A stretch of 64,000 nt of DNA from Lentzea sp. NEAU-D7 (GTDB lineage Bacteria; Actinomycetota; Actinomycetes; Mycobacteriales; Pseudonocardiaceae): NCBI RefSeq assembly GCF_026242055.1, contig NZ_JAPJDL010000011.1, forward strand, positions 124,001 to 188,000, given 5' to 3'. The first letter of the stretch is position 1, and every line of letters begins with the position of its first letter. Below are positions 1 through 6,535 of this stretch, one piece after another. A program made the translations under genes and the position numbers. The notes below the pieces were generated by a model. The model saw nothing but the letters and a program-made list of their open reading frames with translations, did not search any database and was not told the origin of the DNA.

Positions 1-1164
1 ACGATCGCCCTGATCCAGCTGGGTGCGGTCTTCTTCGGACTGGGCCTGCTCGGCCGCCTCGCCTGGAGATTCGGCATCTCGCCGATCCCGCTCTACCTCG
101 TCGGCGGTCTCGCGTTCGGCTCGGGTGGACTCGTCCCGTTGCACGGCATCGAGGAGTTCGCCCACCTCGCCAGCGAGATCGGCGTGGTGCTGCTGCTCCT
201 GCTGCTGGGCCTCGAGTACTCGGCGTCCGAACTCACCACCGGCCTGAAGAAGTCGTGGATGGCCGGTGTCCTCGACATCGTGCTCAACGCGGCACCCGGC
301 GCGATCGTCGCGCTGATGCTCGGCTGGGGCCCGGTCGGCGCGCTGGCGATGGCGGGCGTCACCTACATCTCGTCGTCCGGCATCATCGCGAAGGTCCTCG
401 GCGACCTCGGCCGCCTGGGCAACCGCGAGACTCCGGTGATCCTCTCGGTGCTGGTGTTCGAGGACCTGGCGATGGCCGTCTACCTGCCGGTGCTCACGGC
501 CGTGCTCGCGGGCGTCAGCTTCGTCGGCGGGCTCACGTCGGTCGGCATCTCGCTGCTCGCGATCACCGTCGTCCTGGTCGTGGCGCTGAAGTACGGCCGG
601 TTCATCTCGGCCGTGGTGGACAGCCCCGACCACGAGGTGTTCCTGCTCAAACTGCTCGGGTCGGCGCTGCTGGTCGCCGGCATCGCCTCGGAGCTGCAGG
701 TGTCCGCCGCCGTCGGAGCGTTCCTGCTCGGCATCGCGATCTCCGGCTCCACCGCCGAGAACGCCACGCGGCTGCTCGAACCGTTGCGGGACCTGTTCGC
801 CGCGATGTTCTTCGTCGTGTTCGGACTGAACACCGATCCGCGCACGATCCCGCCCGTGCTCGGCATGGCGGTGCTGCTGGCCGTGATCACCACCGCGACG
901 AAGGTGGCGACGGGCTGGTGGGCGGCACGGCGCCAGGGCATCGGGACGATGGGCCGCGCCCGCACCGGTGCCGCGCTGGTCGCGCGAGGGGAGTTCTCCA
1001 TCGTCATCGCCGGTCTGGCCGTCGCCTCCGGCCACGTGAACGATCAGCTGGCCGCGCTCGCCACCGCGTACGTGCTGCTGATGGCGATCATCGGCCCCAT
1101 CGCGGCGCGCTACGTGGAACCGGTCGGCGAGTTCTTCCTCCGCAGGCGGGCAGCGGCTCGGTGA
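1..1164 (+). CDS. CPA2-family cation:proton antiporter, 5' end cut by window
   Basis: The frame is open from base 1, so the true start lies outside the window; 387 residues are visible. The sequence is almost continuous hydrophobic helices separated by short polar turns, as in the Na+/H+ exchanger domain of KefB/KefC/GerN-type monovalent cation:proton antiporters. Family-like segments include LGLEYSASEL, SSSGIIAKVL, LVFEDLAMAVYLPVL and ALVARGEFSIV near the C-terminus. No TrkA-N (RCK) domain follows; the protein stops soon after the last membrane segment. The role would be K+ or Na+/H+ exchange at the cytoplasmic membrane. The stop overlaps the GTG of the next small ORF (GTGA). Family assignment is confident; the ion is not known. 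Confidence 0.9.
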   Translation, partial: TIALIQLGAVFFGLGLLGRLAWRFGISPIPLYLVGGLAFGSGGLVPLHGIEEFAHLASEIGVVLLLLLLGLEYSASELTTGLKKSWMAGVLDIVLNAAPGAIVALMLGWGPVGALAMAGVTYISSSGIIAKVLGDLGRLGNRETPVILSVLVFEDLAMAVYLPVLTAVLAGVSFVGGLTSVGISLLAITVVLVVALKYGRFISAVVDSPDHEVFLLKLLGSALLVAGIASELQVSAAVGAFLLGIAISGSTAENATRLLEPLRDLFAAMFFVVFGLNTDPRTIPPVLGMAVLLAVITTATKVATGWWAARRQGIGTMGRARTGAALVARGEFSIVIAGLAVASGHVNDQLAALATAYVLLMAIIGPIAARYVEPVGEFFLRRRAAAR

Positions 1165-1463
1165 GGTGGCCGGCACTCCTGCTGGCCCTGCTGCTGGCGT
1201 TCGTCGGCACGAGCACCCGCGACACGGCCTCGGACCGGCCGGGATCAGGGCTGAACGCTCCGGTCTCGGCCGTGCACGTGCAGACGACGGCGTCTCCGGA
1301 CGCCTGCTGGGCGCTGCCCGGCCCCGCGTCCGGCCCACGCCCGCCGCAGGGCCCGGCGGCGGTCGTCGTGGCCGCCGCCCAGCACGTCGAGGGAACGACC
1401 TCAGGTCACCGGTCGAGCCGGGCACCGCCGCACGCGGCCGCTCCCGGCTCCACCCACCCCTGA
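1161..1463 (+). CDS. Small putative secreted protein, unknown function
   Basis: A 100-residue ORF starts at GTG overlapping the antiporter stop by 4 bases, which suggests translational coupling. The N-terminus MRWPALLLALLLAFVGTSTR is a good Sec signal peptide (Arg, then Leu-rich core). The rest is Pro/Ala/Gly/Ser-rich with one Cys (about residue 53) and two His-containing stretches near the end, and looks disordered. I recognise no domain. A periplasmic or cell-wall accessory of the antiporter is possible, but position is the only basis for that. It could also be a non-conserved reading frame. Confidence 0.5.
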   Translation: MRWPALLLALLLAFVGTSTRDTASDRPGSGLNAPVSAVHVQTTASPDACWALPGPASGPRPPQGPAAVVVAAAQHVEGTTSGHRSSRAPPHAAAPGSTHP

Positions 1464-1477
1464 CCTGAGGACCTCCC

Positions 1478-1642
1478 ATGTCGTACGTCGTTCTGCTGTT
1501 GTTCGTCGCGTCCGTGCTCGCCGGTGTCGGTGCGCTGGGCGCGATGGTGTTCAAGAAGGAGCCGTTCTACGGCGTCGTCGGACTCGTGACCATCTGCGTC
1601 CCGAGTTCGCTTCTGGCCTTCCTCTACCTGGCCGTGGCCTGA
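1478..1642 (+). CDS. Small two-helix membrane protein, 54 aa
   Basis: The ATG at 1478 lies downstream of a TGAGGA ribosome-binding sequence. The product starts MSYVVLLLFVASVLAGVGAL, then has a short KKEP turn and a second hydrophobic stretch to the end, so it is predicted as two membrane helices with almost nothing outside. It follows the secreted ORF by 14 bases and is probably the last gene of the antiporter transcript. Its 3' end runs 19 bases into the 3' end of the convergent carboxyltransferase gene. Function unknown. Confidence 0.6.
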   Translation: MSYVVLLLFVASVLAGVGALGAMVFKKEPFYGVVGLVTICVPSSLLAFLYLAVA

Positions 1643-2973
1643 TCGGCGGACTGGTCGGGCTGGGCGATCCCCCGCGCCACGCCCAGCTCGACCAGGTCCT
1701 GCGGCCGCAACCGCAACTCCTCCGCCGTCTGCCGCGCCCGCGCCGGGTCCCGCTTCAGGATCGCGTTCGCCAGCTCGGGCGAGATCACCGCGAAGTAGCA
1801 GTCCGGCGTCACCCACATCCGGTCCGGCGCGGCGAACGCCAGCGCGCCACCGGATCCGCCCTCTCCGATCACCAGCGTCGTCACCGGCACCCGCGCCGCC
1901 GCGACCGCGGTGAACATGTCCGCGATCGCGGCGCCCACCCCGGCCTTCTCGGCCACCTCGTCGTTGGCGGCACCCGGTGTGTCCACGAGCGTCAGCACCG
2001 GGATCCCCAGCCGGTCCGCCAGCCGGACGAGCCGGGCCGCCGTGCGGAACCCGGCGGGCCGGGTCGCCGTGCCGCACTGCGCCGCGTAGGCGATGGTCTG
2101 CCCGTCGCGGTGCCCGAACCCGCACAGCACACCGGGATCGACGCCACCGCCGCGATCACCGCTGACCGGCTCGTGCCAGTCGAAGTAGGAGGCGAGGTAC
2201 TCCTTGGCGCGCGGGCGGCCCAGCGTGCGGGCGCGCACCACCGCGTCCCAGCCGCTCTTCGGCAGCGTCGCCTGTCCCAGCGCCGGCGGCACGGGAGCGG
2301 GGCCGCCGGTGGACGTGGTGGTGAGCAGCCGCAGCCAGCGCTCCAGCCGCTCGCGCAGCTCCTCCGGTGCCAGGAGCTGGTCGACGAGACCGGCCGCGAA
2401 CTGCTGCGTCACCGAGTACCCCGGCGGGCGCACCCGTGACCCGGCGAACCCGACCTGCGCGCCGCGCAGTCCCAGCACGACGTCCGCACCCGCCCCGAGC
2501 GTGGCCCAGCCGCCCCCGGTCGTGGGATCGCGCAGGACGGCGATGTGCGGCAGCCCTGCTTCCCGGTTCAGCGTGAGCTGCCGGGCGATCCGGGGCAGCT
2601 GCATCAACGCGAGCGTGCCCTCCTGCATGCGGCTGCCACCGGTCGCGACCAGCGAGACCACCGGCAGGCCGAGCTCGCGGGCGTGCGTGAAGGCCTGCTC
2701 GATGCGGGCGCCGGTGCGGGTTCCCAGCGAGCCGCCGAGGAACCCGAACTCGAACGCCACCACCGCGGCCGTGACCCCGCCGATCTCGGCGACCCCGCAG
2801 ACCGCGGACTCGCGTTCACCGGTCGAGGCCGCCGCTCGCGCGAGCTGGTCGCCGTAGCCCGGCCAGCCGAGCGGCCCGTCCCCGGCGGAGGGCCCCAGGC
2901 CGTCCGGCAGCTCGGCGAAGGACGACGCCACCCGCCCGATCACCTCACGGGCCGGCTCACGCCCGTAGGGCAC
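1624..2973 (-). CDS. Fused acetyl-CoA carboxylase-type carboxyltransferase (beta-alpha)
   Basis: The 449-residue protein joins two crotonase-fold carboxyltransferase halves. The N-terminal half resembles AccD (GGSLGTRTGARIEQAF, TGGSRMQEGTLALMQL, DPTTGGGWATLGAGADV, VGFAGSRV) but has no Cys4 zinc finger. The C-terminal half resembles AccA (DTPGAANDE, IGEGGSGGALAFA, FAVISPELANAIL). No biotin carboxylase or biotin carrier gene is nearby. It is the last gene of the matC-matB operon, and its start overlaps matB by 17 bases. In known malonate operons a malonyl-CoA decarboxylase (MatA) supplies acetyl-CoA and none is seen here, so this protein may act on malonyl-CoA or a related acyl-CoA. That role is inference; the fold is not in doubt. 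Confidence 0.85.
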   Translation of the reverse strand: MPYGREPAREVIGRVASSFAELPDGLGPSAGDGPLGWPGYGDQLARAAASTGERESAVCGVAEIGGVTAAVVAFEFGFLGGSLGTRTGARIEQAFTHARELGLPVVSLVATGGSRMQEGTLALMQLPRIARQLTLNREAGLPHIAVLRDPTTGGGWATLGAGADVVLGLRGAQVGFAGSRVRPPGYSVTQQFAAGLVDQLLAPEELRERLERWLRLLTTTSTGGPAPVPPALGQATLPKSGWDAVVRARTLGRPRAKEYLASYFDWHEPVSGDRGGGVDPGVLCGFGHRDGQTIAYAAQCGTATRPAGFRTAARLVRLADRLGIPVLTLVDTPGAANDEVAEKAGVGAAIADMFTAVAAARVPVTTLVIGEGGSGGALAFAAPDRMWVTPDCYFAVISPELANAILKRDPARARQTAEELRLRPQDLVELGVARGIAQPDQSADQATAR

Positions 2974-4372
2974 GCTTCATCACCTTGCCCATGTCGTTGC
3001 GCGGCAACGACTCCACGAACCGCACCACCCGAGGCCGCTTGTGCGGGGTGAGCAGCCGCGCCACGTGGTCGGCCAGCTCGTCCGGGGACGGCTCCGCCCC
3101 GGCGGGCACGACCCAGGCGACGATCCGTTCGCCGAGGTCGTCGTCGGGCTCGGCGGTCACCGCCACCTCCTTGACCCCGGGGTGGTCCAGCAGGGCGTTC
3201 TCGATCTCGCTGGCGCCGATCTTGTAGCCACCGCTCTTGATGATGTCCGTCGCCTTGCGCCCGACGATGCGGTAGTAGCCGTCCTCGTCGCGGGTGCCCA
3301 CGTCGCCGGTGCGGAACCAGCCGTCCGCGAACGCCTCGGCGGTGGCGTCGGGCCGGTTGAGGTACTCGGTGAACAGGTTCGGCCCGCGCACCTGGATCTC
3401 CCCGATCGCGCCGGCGTCGTCCAGCGTCCGCCCGGCGTCGTCGACCAGCCGCACCTCGACGCCGGGCAGCGGCACGCCGACCGCGCCCGGCCTGCGGTCG
3501 CCGTCCGCGCGGACGCTGGTGTTCATCAGCGTCTCGGTCATCCCGTACCGCTCGACCACGCGCTGCCCGGTCGCGGCGGCGATCCGCTCGTGGTCGCGCA
3601 CGGGCAGGGCCGCCGAGCCCGACACCAGCAGCCGCGCCCCGCTCAACGCGGTGGCGAGCTCCGGGTCGTCGCCCACTTCTTCCGCGATGCGGTGGTACAT
3701 CGTCGGAACGCCGAACATCATCGTGCCGTCACCGGCCAGCGCCCGCGTGACCGCTGCGGTGGAGAACTTGCCGAGGTGGTGCACCGTGCCGCCCCGTCGC
3801 AACGGGCCCAGCACGCCGAGGATCAGCCCGTGCACGTGGAACAACGGCAACGCGTGCACCAGCACGTCGTCCCCGGCCCACCCCCACGCCTCCGCGACCG
3901 CGTCCAAAGTGGACACGATCGCCCGGCGTGGCAGCACGACGCCCTTGGGGGCGCCGGTCGTGCCCGAGGTGTAGACGATCAGCGCCGGCGCCTCGGCACC
4001 GGGATCGGCGAACGACGCGGCGCCCCCGCCGTCGAGCACGACGTCCAGTCGGGGCACCGGTCCCAGGCCCTCGGGGAGCTCGACGCCGGGAGCGGCGAGC
4101 ACCGCGGCGGGCGCGCTGTCCGTCACGATGTGCGCGAGCTCGCGTTCGCCGACCTTCGGGTTGAGCGGCACCGCGGGCACCCCGGCGAGCAGGGCCGCGA
4201 CGACCGCGACGCACGTCTCGATGGCCGGGGTCGCCCAGATCGCCACCCGAGGCAGGCCGGACAGCCGCTGTGCCAGAGCCCCGGCGCAGGCGCCGAGCTC
4301 GGCGTGGGTGAGGGTCCGGTCGCCGAAGCGGAGGGCGACGCGGTCGGACTGCAGAGCGAACATCAAGGTCAC
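2957..4372 (-). CDS. matB: Malonyl-CoA synthetase (AMP-forming), MatB
   Basis: A 471-residue acyl-adenylate-forming enzyme (ANL family). The P-loop VYTSGTTGAPKGVVLP, the ERYGMTETLMNT region, GWFRTGDVG, the hinge GRKATDIIKSGGYKI and the C-terminal adenylation Lys in SLPRNDMGKVMK are all present. The close match in length and its place between a MatC-like permease and a carboxyltransferase, divergent from a FadR-type regulator, point to MatB: malonate + CoA + ATP to malonyl-CoA + AMP + PPi in the cytosol. It overlaps matC by 4 bases (ATGA) and the next gene by 17. MatB enzymes of actinomycetes also accept methylmalonate, so the natural substrate could be a substituted malonate. Confidence 0.88.
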   Translation of the reverse strand: MTLMFALQSDRVALRFGDRTLTHAELGACAGALAQRLSGLPRVAIWATPAIETCVAVVAALLAGVPAVPLNPKVGERELAHIVTDSAPAAVLAAPGVELPEGLGPVPRLDVVLDGGGAASFADPGAEAPALIVYTSGTTGAPKGVVLPRRAIVSTLDAVAEAWGWAGDDVLVHALPLFHVHGLILGVLGPLRRGGTVHHLGKFSTAAVTRALAGDGTMMFGVPTMYHRIAEEVGDDPELATALSGARLLVSGSAALPVRDHERIAAATGQRVVERYGMTETLMNTSVRADGDRRPGAVGVPLPGVEVRLVDDAGRTLDDAGAIGEIQVRGPNLFTEYLNRPDATAEAFADGWFRTGDVGTRDEDGYYRIVGRKATDIIKSGGYKIGASEIENALLDHPGVKEVAVTAEPDDDLGERIVAWVVPAGAEPSPDELADHVARLLTPHKRPRVVRFVESLPRNDMGKVMKRALRA

Positions 4373-5688
4373 CAGATTCCCGGGACGACGAGGGCGAGCC
4401 AGACCAGCGGCGGCGCCGCCGCGACCATGATCCCGCCGTAGACCATCAGTTGCTTGAAGAACTTGTCGCGGTCGACGTCCTGCGCACCGGCCAGCACCAG
4501 GGCGCCGTTGGTGGAGAACGGACTCACGTCGACCACGGTCGCCGACACCGCCAGCGCCGCGATCAGGCCGATCGCGCTGACCTCGCCCAGCAGCAGGAAC
4601 GGCACGGCCAGCGGGATCAGCGCGCCCATGATGCCGACGGACGAGGCGAACGCCGACACGATCGCGCCGATGTAGCAGATCAGCAGGGCGGCGAGCAGCG
4701 GAGCGCCGACACCGGCGACCGAGTCACCCGCCCACTTGATCGTGCCCATCGTCTGCAGCACCGCGACATAGGTGAGGATGCCGCAGATCAGCAGCACCGT
4801 CGGCCAGGTGATCTGGGTGATCGCCTGCTTGGACGTCTCCGGCCACACCACGCTGAGCAGCACGGCCACCGTGATCGCGGCGAGGCCCACGTCGAGGTCG
4901 AACACCAGCGCGGCGATCACGAGGGCGGCGAGGCCGAGGAGCGTCGCGATGCGGGGCGCGGTCAGGGCGACCCGCTCTTCCGCCACGTCGGTCACGTCGC
5001 GGGTGTCGTCGTCGCCGGCTCCGCCGCCGAGCGCGTCGTCACCACCACCGGTGCGGGCCAGCGCGGGCGCCTCCAGCGGTTGCCTGGCGAGCTTCATGCC
5101 GCCCAGCACCACGAACACCACGGCGGCGATCAGCAGGTTCACCACGAGACTGGCCAGGAACAGCACGATCTCGTTGCCCGGCAGGCCTTCCTTCGCCACG
5201 ATCCCGTTGACGATCGTGCCGTAGATGCTGATGGGGGAGAACCCGCCGGCCTGCGCGCCGTGCACGACCATGACGCCCATCAGCAACGGGTTGATCCGGT
5301 ACTTGGCCGCGAACCCCATCGCGATCGGCGCCACGATCGCGACCGCCGCCGGACTCACCGCGCCGATCGCCGTCAGCACACCCGTGATCGCGAACATCAC
5401 CCACGGCATCAACGCGATCCGCCCGCCGACCAGGCGGATCGCCATGTGCACCAGCCAGTCGGTGGTGCCGTTGGCGCGGGCGATGGCGAACAGGAACGTC
5501 ACCCCGACCAGCACGACGAACAACGAGCCGGGGAAGCCTTTGAAGATGTCGTCGGTCTTCATGTCCGCCACCAGCGTGCCGACCCCGAAGGCCGCGGCGA
5601 AGGCGAGCGCACCCATGTTGATCGACCTGGTCGTGGCGATGACGAACACCACGACCAGCACGAGTATCGAGATCAGTTCGGCGGACAT
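4369..5688 (-). CDS. matC: Dicarboxylate (malonate) permease, MatC-type SLC13 family
   Basis: A 439-residue polytopic membrane protein with about 11-12 hydrophobic segments and a charged, Asp/Gly-rich cytoplasmic loop near the middle (GGGDDALGGGAGDDDTRDV). The N-terminal half with NMGALAFAAAFGVGTL and the HGAQAGGFSPISIYG stretch is characteristic of MatC_N permeases. It is first in a three-gene operon with matB and a carboxyltransferase, so it most likely brings malonate or a related C3-C4 dicarboxylate into the cell. Its promoter region (5689-5833) holds two palindromic operators shared with the divergent GntR gene. Confidence 0.85.
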   Translation of the reverse strand: MSAELISILVLVVVFVIATTRSINMGALAFAAAFGVGTLVADMKTDDIFKGFPGSLFVVLVGVTFLFAIARANGTTDWLVHMAIRLVGGRIALMPWVMFAITGVLTAIGAVSPAAVAIVAPIAMGFAAKYRINPLLMGVMVVHGAQAGGFSPISIYGTIVNGIVAKEGLPGNEIVLFLASLVVNLLIAAVVFVVLGGMKLARQPLEAPALARTGGGDDALGGGAGDDDTRDVTDVAEERVALTAPRIATLLGLAALVIAALVFDLDVGLAAITVAVLLSVVWPETSKQAITQITWPTVLLICGILTYVAVLQTMGTIKWAGDSVAGVGAPLLAALLICYIGAIVSAFASSVGIMGALIPLAVPFLLLGEVSAIGLIAALAVSATVVDVSPFSTNGALVLAGAQDVDRDKFFKQLMVYGGIMVAAAPPLVWLALVVPGIW

Positions 5689-5740
5689 GCAGGGCTCCCG
5701 TCGTTGGGGCTGTCCGGGTGGATGGCCTGGGCTGGCTCAG

Positions 5741-5762
5741 TGGCCAAGTGGTTCAGCCACTT
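5741..5762. promoter_or_regulatory. Operator copy 1 in matC/GntR intergenic region
   Basis: TGGCCAAGTGGTTCAGCCACTT contains a perfect inverted repeat, AAGTGG-N5-CCACTT (5746-5762). A near copy lies 52 bases downstream, close to five helical turns. FadR-type GntR dimers bind short palindromes of this size, and the two sites sit between the divergent matC and GntR genes, so control of the mat operon by its own regulator is likely. Confidence 0.7.
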
Positions 5763-5792
5763 TCCGCTCACGGTCCAGCCGCTGTCAAGAGG

Positions 5793-5814
5793 TGGCCTAG
5801 TGGCTGAGCCACTT
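5793..5814. promoter_or_regulatory. Operator copy 2 in matC/GntR intergenic region
   Basis: A close copy of the 5741-5762 site. It contains a perfect 7-1-7 palindrome, AGTGGCT-G-AGCCACT (5799-5813), ending about 20 bases before the GntR ATG at 5834. Binding here would block the regulator's own transcription or early translation region, implying autoregulation. Confidence 0.7.
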
Positions 5815-5833
5815 GACCGGTTATCCTGGGACG

Positions 5834-6535
5834 ATGTCCGAGGCACTGCGGCCCATGGTCAAGTCCCGCCTGTACGAGCAGGTGCTGGAGCGCCTGCGCG
5901 CGCACGTGGTGGAGGCGGGCCTGAGCGCGGGGGACAGGCTGCCCGCCGAACGCGATCTCGCCGCGAGCCTCGGCGTGAGCCGCGCGTCCATCAAGCAGGC
6001 GATCGTCGTCCTGGAGGTCCAGGGCCTGGTCGAGGCACGGCACGGCGGCGGCACGTACCTGGTCCGCGACACCCTCGACGTCGAACCGGTCGAGCAGCTC
6101 GTCGAACGCCGCAAGCGCCTCCCCGAGGTGCTGGAGGCGCGCGAGGCGCTGGAGACCAAGCTCGCCGAGCTGGCCGCCGAACGCCGCACCGACGCCGAGC
6201 TGGAGACCATCCGCGCGGCGCTGGACTTCATGCGCGACGAGATCGACGCGGGGGACAACGGCGTGGAAGGGGATCGCCGCTTCCACGCCGCCGTCACCGC
6301 CGCCGCGCACAGCTCGCTGCTGGCCGACTTCATGAAGACCATCGCCGGCCAGATCACCGAGAGCCGCACCGAGTCGCTGCGCCAGCCGGGGCGCCCGTCC
6401 CGGTCATTGGCGCAGCACACGGCGATCTACGAGGCCATCGCCGCGGGGGACGCGAAGAAGGCCGCCGCGGCGATGCGCAAGCACGTGCGCACCGTCGCGA
6501 AGGTCAGGCTGCTCACCTGGGTGCCCGAAGACTGA
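5834..6535 (+). CDS. GntR-family (FadR/FCD) regulator of the malonate operon
   Basis: A 233-residue protein. The winged helix-turn-helix is at about residues 8-75 (RLYEQVLERLRAHVVEAGL, DRLPAERDLAASLGVSRASI, the wing GGGTYLV), followed by an all-helical FCD ligand-binding domain with the metal-ligand pattern typical of FadR relatives (D..FH..V..AAHSSLL...H..I..AI). I chose the ATG at 5834: an upstream TTG at 5813 would place translation inside the operator. The gene is divergent from matC-matB-carboxyltransferase and probably senses malonate or malonyl-CoA, as MatR does. Its 3' end overlaps that of the convergent GH31 gene by 23 bases. Confidence 0.88.
   Translation: MSEALRPMVKSRLYEQVLERLRAHVVEAGLSAGDRLPAERDLAASLGVSRASIKQAIVVLEVQGLVEARHGGGTYLVRDTLDVEPVEQLVERRKRLPEVLEAREALETKLAELAAERRTDAELETIRAALDFMRDEIDAGDNGVEGDRRFHAAVTAAAHSSLLADFMKTIAGQITESRTESLRQPGRPSRSLAQHTAIYEAIAAGDAKKAAAAMRKHVRTVAKVRLLTWVPED

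Noticed and set aside
5813-5833. TTG start at 5813 for the GntR regulator
   Set aside because: It lies inside the right arm of the operator; the ATG at 5834 agrees with the family N-terminus.
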